A DNA stretch of 6,667 nucleotides from CBDUVZ01 sp965370805 (GTDB lineage: Bacteria; Hydrothermota; Tepidihabitantia; Tepidihabitantales; Tepidihabitantaceae), in contig CBDUVZ010000135.1 of NCBI GenBank assembly GCA_965370805.1, positions 1 through 6,667 of the forward strand, in the 5' to 3' direction. The notes under the pieces are model-generated. The model ran no database searches. It had not been told where the DNA came from and worked only from the letters and a program-made list of their open reading frames with translations. The position numbers were made by a program, and so were the translations under genes. Positions 1-6,390 of the stretch are shown here, piece after piece (within the stretch, counting starts at the first letter, position 1; every line of letters begins with the position of its first letter).

Positions 1-3000
1 CGGGCGGGCAGCCGCCGACGCTGAACGATCCGCTGAGCGTGTCGTTGTCGGGGTCGACGTCGGCCGTGATGACTTCGCACCAGGTCGCGTACGGGCCTTC
101 CAGTGCCGGTGCGGTCCAGGACGGGAAGTCCTCGGTGGTCGAGAGGCCGATTCCGAGTGCGGCCACGTCGAGCGACTCGTTGTAGATCTCGAGGTCGGCC
201 GTGGTGTCGCTGATTGTGAAGTAGGCCCGGAATGCGTGGGCGACGTCACCGTAGTTGCAGAACGTAGCCTGCGGTATCACAACCACGCCGGTATCGATGT
301 ACCCGACCGGGGCGTCGATGGTCACGACGCCGACATCCGGGCTCGACCCCGTTACCGTGAACGCACCCGACAGGGTGTCGTTGGCGTCACTGGTGTCGGT
401 GATGATCAACTCGGTCCAGACTGCGTACGGGCCTTCCAGGGCCGGAGCGGTCCAGTTCGGGAAGGTGATTGCGCTGTCGTTGCCGATCGATACGCCGGCC
501 ACTGCGGTCGTCTCGTTGTAGACTTCAAGGTCGGTCGTGGTATCGCTGATGGTGAAGAACACATCGAACGCCATCTCGACATCCCCGTAGTTGTGCACCG
601 TGATTTCTGGTGTTACAACCTCGCCGGTGTCGAGGAACCCGACCGGGACATCAATCGATACGATGCCCATGTCCGGGTTGCCGGAGGAGACCATGAAGCC
701 GGCCGACATGGTGTCGTTGTCCGGGTTCGTGTCGTTGCCCGCAACGGTGTTGCAGAGCGAGGTCCAGGCGCCTTCCTCGGTGCCGAGGTTGAACGTCGGG
801 AAGTAGAGCGTGGTATCGTTGCCGACTGCCAGTCCGACAACGCTGAGCGTTTCCGTGTAGACGATGACGTCGGTGTTCGGGTCGTCGAGTTCGAAGATAC
901 CCGAGAAGTCGGCTGCCACCGGCCCGTAGTTGTGCCAGGTGGCGGTCGGGGTCACCACGACGCTGGTGTCGTAGCTGCCGCTCGGAATCGGTTCGAGAAT
1001 CGCGGTCACGCCGACGTCGACGTTAGCCGAAGCTCCCGGAGCGATGAAGCCGGCACCGGCCACGTCATCGATGTAGGCACCGGGATACCCGCTGACGCTG
1101 CCGTCAGAACCGAAGTGCCACCGCGTCCAGAAGGTATCGCCGTTACTGACCGGCACCGTGACAGAGACCAGGTCCCAGTATCCCTGGTTATGGCCGCAGT
1201 AGCCGGGCTCACCGGGAATGCCGGCGTTCGAATTGGAGAGCGCGTTGTCGTCGTACGGCGGGGTCGGCGTGGCAAGGACGTTCCAGGTTGCGTTGTCAGT
1301 CGAGTACTTCGTGTTGTAGCCGTCGTAGTTGTTTTCGGTGTCATACCAGTGGTAGTAGAGCAAGGTCGGGTTGTCCTGGGTCGCTTCGAACATGATTGAG
1401 GTCAGGCGGAAGTTCGCGCTATTGCCGTAGTCACCGGTCAGGTTCGTACCCCAGCAACTGTCGCCGCTGTACGCGGCGGCCGGGCCAGTTATCGACGGAC
1501 TGCCGTGTTCCCACTGCGGAAGGTCGCTATGGTCTTCGGTGTACCCGCCGTCGTCGGACTCGAAGTCCTCGAAGTAGTCCACGACGAAGCACGCGCCGAC
1601 CAGCAGGTTGTTGGTCGGGTTGTCGTCGGTGATGATCGTCGTACACTGGGGCGCGTAACTGCCGACGGTTGCGGCCCAGACCGGGAAGGTCAACGTATCC
1701 ACCGCACCGCTTGCCAGGGTTGCGATATTCAACGTCTCGCAGTACCCGGCGCCCGGAATCGCGAACTCGACGTCAAACGGCCCCATCGGGTTCAGACCGT
1801 AGTTCCGGATAACGGCCTCAGGATTCACGTTGCCGGCGAGCATCATTCCACTCGGGGCAAGGATTTCGTCCACGCCGACGTCGTTGTTGGCGTAGTACCG
1901 GTCGAAGCCGACACCGGCAACGTCGTCAACGTACCAGCCAGCGTCGGAGGTCGTCCAGTTATCGGAGCCGAAGTGCCAGCGGACCTGGAACACCGTGTTG
2001 TCCAGCACCGGTACGGTCACCGTAACCATCTCCCAGGCACCGTTGGCCCCGGAGTACCCGGGCTCGCCGCCGATACCCGCGCAGCCGCTGTAGAGAGCCG
2101 TCTCGTCATAGGGCGGCGTCGGGTTGGTGAGGAGAATCCAGGTGGCGCCGCCGTCGGCCGAGTACTTCATGTTGCCGCCGTCCCACCAGTTCTCCATGTC
2201 GTACCAGTGGTAGAAGTAGAGCGTCGGGTTGTCGGCGGACGCCTGGAACTCGGGCGACTCCAGCCTGGCATCGGTATTGATCGCGTATGCCGCGTCGAGG
2301 TCGACGCCCCAGCAGTTCGGCGTGCTGTTGGCAGCTGAGGGACCGTAGGTCGGTGTGCCCCACTCCCAGTTGTCGCCGCCGAGCGACGTCCCGGTGAAGT
2401 CACCGTTGCCCGTGTCAAAATGCTCGACGTACTCGACGATCACCGTCGTCTGGTACTGCGCGTCGTTCAGGTTGTCCTGGTCCCCGGTCAACTCGGTGGA
2501 GCAGGTCACAGCGTAGCTGCCTGTCCCGGCCGGGGTCCAGTTAGCGAAAGTGGCAACCGCGGTGCTGCCGGACATGAGCGATGGTATCGTCTGGAGATCA
2601 GAGTAGCCGCCGGCGATCGTCATCCTGACATCGACGTTCACCTGATCCGTGAAACCGTAGTTGATAACGGTCGCCTGCGGGGGGTACGTTCCCATGGTTT
2701 CGAGCAGGCCCGGCGCGTCGATGCTCAGTACGCCGACATCGTTATTGCTCGGCGGAGGGAACATCTCGAACGAGACCATCGAAGTCGGATTGAACCCGCC
2801 GGTCGAACCGCACCAGGAAATCCCCTCGTAGATGGTGTTGACCGTAGCGGAGGTCCGGTACACAACGTGGGCGGGGTTGCAGGGCACGGTCTGCCACAGC
2901 CGGGTGACGAAGTCGAACTCCAGCACGGTGGAAAGAATAGACCCGCCCGGGTCTACCCCGCAGTAGAGGAATGCCTTGCCGTTGGCACCGGCACCGGCAA

Positions 3001-3844
3001 CACCCCACCTGCCTTGAGGAAGCACCGGGAAGTGGACGTTATCTACCGTCCAGACATCGGCCACCGGGTCGTAGAACTCGGTATGGTCAAGGATGACCGG
3101 GTCGGCGACGCCACCCGCCACATAGAGGGTGTCCTGGTACTCGAAGGCGCAGAAGAAAACGCGCCCCTGGTTCATGCTCGCCACCTGGGCCCAGCCGGTA
3201 CCCGGGGTGTAGCAGTAGACATCGGTGCTCGGGTTGGTAGCACCCGGAATCTGGCAGCCGCTGATGTAGTACAGCTTGCCGTCAACCGTGACAACCTGCG
3301 GGGACCAGGTCCGGTTGTTCCCGGGACCCGGGCCAGCGGTCCAGTTGGCCCCGGAGAAGCTGTACTTGAACATCGTGTCCATCCCGGCGCTGATCGCGTA
3401 GGAATAGCCTCCGACCCAGTACAGCGTATCGCCGATTACGTCGCAATTGCTGTTGCAGAGCGCGTGCGGCATTGGCGCGAGCGACGTCCAGTTGGTGGTG
3501 ACCAGGTCATTCTCGTACAGAATGGCGTTATTCGTCATCCCACCCAGGTAGCCGCCCGCAACGTACTGGTGAGTGGCGGTCACCGCCGCGCCGTGGTCCA
3601 TCAGAGTGACTGGGGTGTTGCCCCAGGTGGTCCACGCATCGGCAGGAATGGCCGCCGGGGCGGTGCCCCAGACGTAGTCGTTGGAGCCGTCAACGCCGTA
3701 GTACAGTTTCACGGCGTTGGTCTGCTGGTCGCTCGGCACGGACCTGAACTGTGCCGCCTTCTCCCGCTCGAGGCTGGCGAATGTCAGCCCGACGACGAAC
3801 ACGAGAAGAAGCGCCAGCGCGACCCGAATTCGGTTTGGTCGCAT
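1..3844 (-). CDS. Large secreted modular protein: kelch propeller, CARDB repeats and two jelly-roll domains (C-terminus beyond window)
   Basis: I translated 1281 codons from the ATG at 3844 with no stop; the frame runs off the left edge. An AAGGAGG site lies 7 bases upstream. Residues 1-24 form a signal peptide (basic start, then a Leu/Val core). Residues 60-360 show six kelch-like blades: Gly at 98, 146, 196, 245, 296 and 346, and Trp at 71, 119, 168, 218, 265 and 317, all about 50 apart. Next come five CARDB-like Ig modules, each with an (N/S)xDVGV-type start at about 367, 653, 941, 1056 and 1168 and an NYG motif 26-29 residues later. Two jelly-roll (MAM / M6-peptidase-accessory-like) domains occupy about 474-648 and 758-933. 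Each has HWYD (546, 832) and a Y(V/I)DDVAG end (638, 924). No catalytic motif is visible. I infer an extracellular adhesin or scaffold. By analogy with its neighbours the missing C-terminus may carry a FlgD-like sorting domain, but that is not seen. Alternative: the propeller is a sugar- or protein-binding module of unknown ligand. Confidence 0.93.
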   Translation of the reverse strand, partial: MRPNRIRVALALLLVFVVGLTFASLEREKAAQFRSVPSDQQTNAVKLYYGVDGSNDYVWGTAPAAIPADAWTTWGNTPVTLMDHGAAVTATHQYVAGGYLGGMTNNAILYENDLVTTNWTSLAPMPHALCNSNCDVIGDTLYWVGGYSYAISAGMDTMFKYSFSGANWTAGPGPGNNRTWSPQVVTVDGKLYYISGCQIPGATNPSTDVYCYTPGTGWAQVASMNQGRVFFCAFEYQDTLYVAGGVADPVILDHTEFYDPVADVWTVDNVHFPVLPQGRWGVAGAGANGKAFLYCGVDPGGSILSTVLEFDFVTRLWQTVPCNPAHVVYRTSATVNTIYEGISWCGSTGGFNPTSMVSFEMFPPPSNNDVGVLSIDAPGLLETMGTYPPQATVINYGFTDQVNVDVRMTIAGGYSDLQTIPSLMSGSTAVATFANWTPAGTGSYAVTCSTELTGDQDNLNDAQYQTTVIVEYVEHFDTGNGDFTGTSLGGDNWEWGTPTYGPSAANSTPNCWGVDLDAAYAINTDARLESPEFQASADNPTLYFYHWYDMENWWDGGNMKYSADGGATWILLTNPTPPYDETALYSGCAGIGGEPGYSGANGAWEMVTVTVPVLDNTVFQVRWHFGSDNWTTSDAGWYVDDVAGVGFDRYYANNDVGVDEILAPSGMMLAGNVNPEAVIRNYGLNPMGPFDVEFAIPGAGYCETLNIATLASGAVDTLTFPVWAATVGSYAPQCTTIITDDNPTNNLLVGACFVVDYFEDFESDDGGYTEDHSDLPQWEHGSPSITGPAAAYSGDSCWGTNLTGDYGNSANFRLTSIMFEATQDNPTLLYYHWYDTENNYDGYNTKYSTDNATWNVLATPTPPYDDNALSNSNAGIPGEPGYCGHNQGYWDLVSVTVPVSNGDTFWTRWHFGSDGSVSGYPGAYIDDVAGAGFIAPGASANVDVGVTAILEPIPSGSYDTSVVVTPTATWHNYGPVAADFSGIFELDDPNTDVIVYTETLSVVGLAVGNDTTLYFPTFNLGTEEGAWTSLCNTVAGNDTNPDNDTMSAGFMVSSGNPDMGIVSIDVPVGFLDTGEVVTPEITVHNYGDVEMAFDVFFTISDTTTDLEVYNETTAVAGVSIGNDSAITFPNWTAPALEGPYAVWTELIITDTSDANDTLSGAFTVTGSSPDVGVVTIDAPVGYIDTGVVVIPQATFCNYGDVAHAFRAYFTISDTTADLEIYNESLDVAALGIGLSTTEDFPSWTAPALEGPYATWCEVITADVDPDNDTLSGSFSVGGCPP
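14..1027 (-). repeat. Three tandem CARDB-like modules, last two recently duplicated
   Basis: Residues 940-1053, 1057-1166 and 1169-1277 of the large protein are consecutive CARDB-like modules. The last two align without gaps over about 109 residues, with about 65 identities by hand count. They share ISDTT, WTAPALEGPYA and NDTLSG. Their DNA repeats at a period of exactly 336 bases: the 17-base string GCGTACGGGCCTTCCAG occurs at 87-103 and again at 423-439. The first of the three is more diverged and three residues longer. Confidence 0.85.
1046..2746 (-). repeat. Supra-domain duplication: (CARDB + jelly-roll) x 2
   Basis: Two consecutive units of about 286 residues (858 bases) lie inside the large gene. 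Unit one covers residues 367-648 and unit two 652-933. Landmarks repeat at a constant offset: DVG at 369 and 655, NYG at 395 and 681, HWYD at 546 and 832, Y(V/I)DDVAG at 638 and 924. Shared strings such as PTPPYD, GEPGY and RWHFGSD sit in matching places. The unit that was duplicated is therefore the domain pair, not each domain separately. Confidence 0.85.
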
Positions 3845-3851
3845 CTTTCAG

Positions 3852-3858
3852 CCTCCTT
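3852..3858 (-). promoter_or_regulatory. Ribosome binding site of the large gene
   Basis: AAGGAGG on the minus strand, 7 bases before the ATG at 3844. It is a near-perfect Shine-Dalgarno match. It fixes the start and places the basic residues of the signal peptide at the extreme N-terminus. Confidence 0.85.
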
Positions 3859-4024
3859 GGTTTGATGCTGCTTGTTTTGTCTGGCCCGTAGCGTATCAAC
3901 CACGGACCATGCCCACTATCCGGCGCTCCTGTGTCCGCCTGAGCCGACCTGCTGTATGACGACAGACAGAACGCCAGTTGCCTCTTGGCTCTGCTGATCT
4001 TATGTAACCCGATACCAGCACTGC

Positions 4025-4052
4025 AGTTTATCTCGGGTATCCCCGGTGTCAA
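4025..4052 (-). promoter_or_regulatory. Putative sigma-70-type promoter of the large gene
   Basis: Minus strand TTGACA (4052-4047), a 16-base spacer, then TAAACT (4030-4025). The -35 box is a consensus match; the -10 box matches TATAAT at only 4 of 6 positions. Transcription would start near 4018, giving a leader of about 174 bases. It begins about 40 bases after the stop of the upstream minus-strand gene. Confidence 0.5.
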
Positions 4053-4094
4053 GCTCGGTTTCGGTTCTTGTACCTTTGCGGGCCGGAGTGTCGT

Positions 4095-4778
4095 CTACTT
4101 GCGACTCAGGACCAGCCGCGCGATACCGACGTTGTCCCCGTGGACAACGGAGCAGAAGTAGACGCCGCTCGGCACGTCGTGGCCGCGGGCATCCCGGGCA
4201 TCCCAGCGGAAACGGAAAAAGCCGGACTCATCCGGGACCATATCAGCTACCCTCACGGTACTCCCGCAGGCCGATACGACCCTGACGGTCGCGACCCCGG
4301 CCCGCGACGGACCGAGCTCAATGCACGTGGCTCCGGCCGAAGGGTTGGGCGTGGCGCAGAGCCGCGCGACCTCAATCGGCCAGGACTGCTCTGCACAACC
4401 CATCTCGGTCGAGAACATGACCGCCGGGGCGCGGGGTCGGAAACCGGCCGGCAGGTAATACCATTCCTCAAACCTGAGCGGGGTTATGAAATGGGACGGC
4501 ATCTGGCGGCCGTTGAGTGCATAGTAAATCGTCACGCCGTTGGGCACGTTCACCAGGGTCGGGAAGTAGAAAGTATCAGTGCGTCCGATTGTGGCTGCCC
4601 AGCCTTCGGTCAGGTGCTGGACCGGAAGTCCCATTAGGAACGACCATTCGACCGAGTCGCACTGGACGTCGAAATCATTGGCTACGAGAACACCGCCGAT
4701 ATCCGTCGCGCTCGCTTGGCTCGGCACCGACACCAGGATGAACGCCGATACCGCAGCCACCATGATGTTTCTATGCAC
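4095..4778 (-). CDS. Small secreted protein with unknown N-terminal domain and FlgD-like C-terminal domain
   Basis: This 227-residue protein starts with GTG at 4778. AGGAGGT lies immediately upstream, and the next in-frame ATG (residue 6) would be too far from that site. Residues 1-24 are a signal peptide ending in an AxA motif (Ala22-Ser-Ala24). Residues 25-135 form a beta-rich domain I do not recognise, with GRTDTFYF (65-72), LNG (88-90) and WYYLPA (106-111). Residues 140-227 match the FlgD-like Ig / T9SS-type sorting-domain pattern: TPNPSAG (143-149), RWDARDARG (191-199), SGVYF (204-208) and a short basic C-terminus. Six Cys are present in the mature part (40, 128, 141, 152, 171, 209), unlike its paralogue, which has one. 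It is likely exported and possibly surface-anchored. Partner and function are unknown. It is transcribed divergently from its paralogue at 5230 and lies 250 bases upstream of the large gene on the same strand. Confidence 0.9.
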   Translation of the reverse strand: MHRNIMVAAVSAFILVSVPSQASATDIGGVLVANDFDVQCDSVEWSFLMGLPVQHLTEGWAATIGRTDTFYFPTLVNVPNGVTIYYALNGRQMPSHFITPLRFEEWYYLPAGFRPRAPAVMFSTEMGCAEQSWPIEVARLCATPNPSAGATCIELGPSRAGVATVRVVSACGSTVRVADMVPDESGFFRFRWDARDARGHDVPSGVYFCSVVHGDNVGIARLVLSRK

Positions 4779-4782
4779 AACT

Positions 4783-4789
4783 ACCTCCT
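4783..4789 (-). promoter_or_regulatory. Ribosome binding site selecting the GTG start
   Basis: AGGAGGT on the minus strand, 4 bases before the GTG at 4778. It decides in favour of the GTG over the downstream ATG at 4763, which would also delete the basic end of the signal peptide. Confidence 0.8.
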
Positions 4790-4886
4790 GTTGTCAGGCC
4801 TCAATGGACGACCGGCAGTGCGCCGCACGATTCACGCACGGGCTATGCGAATCAGCCCGTACTCGGCGTTTGCTGTCCCGCGGCTC

Positions 4887-4915
4887 ATTCTAAGTCTTGC
4901 ATCACGCCGAGTCAA
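4887..4915 (-). promoter_or_regulatory. Sigma-70-type promoter of the 227-residue gene
   Basis: Minus strand TTGACT (4915-4910), a 17-base spacer, then TAGAAT (4892-4887). Each box is 5 of 6 to consensus and the spacing is ideal. The start would fall near 4880, leaving a leader of about 100 bases. That leader contains a 7-bp hairpin (ACGGGCT / AGCCCGT, 4838-4860). Confidence 0.7.
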
Positions 4916-5011
4916 GGAATTCTGGTGTTCTTCCGCGAATCCACCGGCAGCACTGCGGGTCGGGTGCATGCCATGGAGCGAAGGTATTTCGGGAACGCCC
5001 GGCTCAGGAGG

Positions 5012-5036
5012 CCTGCCCGGAAGGCAGTCGGGCAGG
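5012..5036. repeat. Perfect 8-bp inverted repeat
   Basis: CCTGCCCG and CGGGCAGG flank a 9-base loop. There is no T tract on either side and it lies upstream of both promoters, so it is not an obvious terminator. It could be a remnant of a dispersed intergenic repeat or a protein-binding site. Confidence 0.6.
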
Positions 5037-5059
5037 GTGTGGCGTCAACGATATCGCAC

Positions 5060-5088
5060 AACGAAACGTTCGTTCCGCTCCACGTGGA
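5060..5088. promoter_or_regulatory. Paired palindromes upstream of the plus-strand promoter, possible operator
   Basis: AACGAA-ACG-TTCGTT (5060-5074) is followed 4 bases later by the perfect 10-base palindrome TCCACGTGGA (5079-5088). They end about 40 bases before the -35 box at 5130, a usual position for an activator site. The regulatory role is inferred from position and symmetry only. Confidence 0.35.
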
Positions 5089-5129
5089 AGACGGTCTCAC
5101 GCACGGATTCGGGCTCAGTCACACGGAAC

Positions 5130-5157
5130 TTGACCCGCCCTACGGCCGGGGTATAAT
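5130..5157 (+). promoter_or_regulatory. Strong sigma-70-type promoter of the 222-residue gene
   Basis: TTGACC (5130-5135), a 16-base spacer, then a perfect TATAAT (5152-5157). Transcription would begin near 5164, giving a leader of about 66 bases. This is the best promoter match in the window. Confidence 0.8.
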
Positions 5158-5216
5158 CAGCGTCGATGCAGTCTGAATCCTGCACGGACAGGACCACAGC
5201 GTAGTCAGTTACGAAC

Positions 5217-5222
5217 AAGGAG
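5217..5222 (+). promoter_or_regulatory. Ribosome binding site of the 222-residue gene
   Basis: AAGGAG, 7 bases before the ATG at 5230, in the same arrangement as the large gene. Confidence 0.8.
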
Positions 5223-5229
5223 TAGAAGC

Positions 5230-5898
5230 ATGCAGAGAAGAATCGTGTTTGCCGGTCTGGCGTTGCTGCTATTTGCGCTGGTCGGGACCGGGGATGCTCA
5301 GACCACGGTCGGCGTGGTGCGGACCAATGGTTGGAACGTGGACGTCGATACCGTTATCTTCCGGGTTCAGGCAACAATGGACACAATCAGAACTCCGGGT
5401 TTCGGCGGCAGCCCCGGGAGAGTGGATACCTTCGACTTCGGCCGGCGCGAATGGCCGGAGATGGTCACAGTGATTGTGACCCTGAACGGCATGCGCCACG
5501 AGACGTTCAACATCACTGACGTCACCCAGGGAGTCTGGTACGACCTTCCGGCACCGCCTGACCAGTCACAGATTATGTTCGATGACGGACAGGGCGCGAT
5601 CGAAGAACCGGGCCGCGTCGCGCTGCGATCGGCGCTGACCGCTTCCCCCAATCCTTTCGCCGGGCGGACCACAATCCGGTGCGAACTGCCCGGACCGGGT
5701 CGCGTCTCAATCGAGCTGTTCGACCGGTCGGGCCGGCGGGTGCGGATCCTGGCCGGCGCGGTTCTTGACGCCGGGTCGCATTCGTTCATCTGGGACGGCA
5801 GGGACGAGAACGGCCGGATGGTTGGCACCGGGGTCTATCTCGCCCGGCTCGTTGCCGGGAACGAACGTGCGCTCGTCAAACTGATACTGACCGAATAG
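5230..5898 (+). CDS. Small secreted protein with unknown N-terminal domain and FlgD-like C-terminal domain (paralogue of the divergent gene)
   Basis: The protein has 222 residues. Residues 1-23 are a signal peptide (MQRR, then a Leu/Ala core, cleavage likely after GDA). Residues 24-130 form an unrecognised, probably beta-rich domain that lines up with the divergent neighbour: GRVDTFDF (63-70) against GRTDTFYF, a shared LNG (85-87), and WYDLPA (103-108) against WYYLPA, followed by (I/V)MF. Residues 138-222 are a textbook FlgD-like Ig domain: SPNPFAG (139-145), an LFDRSGRRVR core (163-172), WDGRDENG (188-195), TGVYLARL (200-207) and a final KLILTE strand. This C-terminal type is common on exported proteins of FCB and candidate phyla, where it is thought to serve sorting or surface attachment. 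Its own promoter and hairpin terminator suggest a single-gene transcript. Ligand and function are unknown; a structural or surface-coat role is as plausible as a binding one. Confidence 0.93.
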   Translation: MQRRIVFAGLALLLFALVGTGDAQTTVGVVRTNGWNVDVDTVIFRVQATMDTIRTPGFGGSPGRVDTFDFGRREWPEMVTVIVTLNGMRHETFNITDVTQGVWYDLPAPPDQSQIMFDDGQGAIEEPGRVALRSALTASPNPFAGRTTIRCELPGPGRVSIELFDRSGRRVRILAGAVLDAGSHSFIWDGRDENGRMVGTGVYLARLVAGNERALVKLILTE

Positions 5899-5914
5899 AC
5901 CTGTCGATTCGGTT

Positions 5915-5946
5915 CTCGGGGCGGCGCCTGACGGCACCGCCCCGAG
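5915..5946 (+). terminator. Strong GC hairpin ending the 222-residue gene
   Basis: A perfect 10-bp stem (CTCGGGGCGG / CCGCCCCGAG) starts 16 bases after the stop. The 12-base loop can pair internally for 3 bp more around TGAC. Only CCTT follows it, so the U tract is weak. It may act as a transcript-end stabiliser or an imperfect intrinsic terminator. Confidence 0.65.
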
Positions 5947-6070
5947 CCTTGCCGGCTGAGTGCCGGACACCTGTTGTCCATCGCGGTTCCGTTCGACTGC
6001 TCGACCGGTTGCCATTCCGTTCCGCAGGAACCGGCAGCGATGAAAGGATGTAGCATTTCCTGCAAGGTGC

Positions 6071-6104
6071 AACACCCGAAACCGGCTGAGTATAACACCC
6101 GAAA
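6071..6104. repeat. Direct repeat AACACCCGAAA x 2
   Basis: The 11-base string occurs at 6071-6081 and 6094-6104, start-to-start 23 bases. The sequence around it reads on the minus strand as two TTTCGGGTGTT units. Its role is unknown; it may be part of a dispersed intergenic element. Confidence 0.6.
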
Positions 6105-6238
6105 TCCGCATTTGACCCCACCCGGGGAACGTCCCCTGTCGCCGCCGACAACGTCTCGACTGACGTCCTCGGCTTGGCGCAGAGCCATACCCATGCTGCC
6201 GCTCTGGCCCGCCGCAGCATCGCTTCAGGAAAGGAAAA

Positions 6239-6257
6239 GCGGGGGCTTCGCGCCCGC
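6239..6257 (-). terminator. Candidate intrinsic terminator for minus-strand transcription
   Basis: On the minus strand GCGGG and CCCGC form a 5-bp stem around a GC-rich loop that includes CGAAG. It is followed immediately by TTTTCCTTT. It would end a transcript entering from the right of the window. The stem is short, so confidence is moderate. Confidence 0.45.
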
Positions 6258-6274
6258 ACTCCACATTCCGTCAC

Positions 6275-6337
6275 TTTCACCTCAGTCCTTCCCTTAAGGG
6301 AAAGGAAGCAGTCCTCTGGGAGAGAGCAGGGTGAAGG
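6275..6337. repeat. REP-like intergenic hairpin unit
   Basis: An outer inverted repeat TTCACC (6276-6281) / GGTGAA (6330-6335) encloses a perfect 14-base palindrome TTCCCTTAAGGGAA (6289-6302), then GGGAGAGAG. The nested layout resembles the widespread CTCACCC...GGGTGAG intergenic units of many bacterial genomes. It has no coding capacity. Confidence 0.55.
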
Positions 6338-6390
6338 CTTGCTTGGTGTTCACTGCAGTTCCGAGTGATGAGTTCGGATTCCCGGTTCTC

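Larger units (their letters stand above)
4779..5229. other. Divergent intergenic control region
   Basis: This 451-base gap separates two head-to-head paralogous genes. It contains an outward-facing promoter at each end and about 214 bases between the two -35 boxes. The middle holds a hairpin (5012-5036) and two adjacent palindromes (5060-5074 and 5079-5088). Short open frames crossing it lack ribosome binding sites and protein-like composition, so I see no gene in it. Confidence 0.75.

Noticed and set aside
236..3865. Long plus-strand open frames at 236-1399, 1505-2338 and 2420-3865
   Set aside because: All three lie exactly in codon register opposite the large minus-strand gene. Stops there require sense codons TTA, CTA or TCA, which are rare in this GC-rich gene. 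Their translations are Arg/Val/Gly-rich with no domains, and the minus strand has a signal peptide, ribosome binding site and regular repeats.
4068..4637. Plus-strand 189-residue frame
   Set aside because: It is antisense to the 227-residue secreted protein, whose domain pattern, GTG start and ribosome binding site are convincing. The plus-strand translation has no recognisable features.
5012..5036. Hairpin as an intrinsic terminator
   Set aside because: It lies upstream of both divergent promoters, no transcript should end there, and there is no T tract on either strand.
4716..5176. Small plus-strand frames across the divergent intergenic region
   Set aside because: They begin inside the antisense of the 227-residue gene or lack ribosome binding sites, and they cover both promoters and the palindromes. 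The translations are Arg/Ser-rich.
5707..6264. Minus-strand 185-residue frame
   Set aside because: It overlaps the FlgD-like domain of the plus-strand gene in antisense and crosses the terminator hairpin and several inverted repeats. No ribosome binding site was seen.
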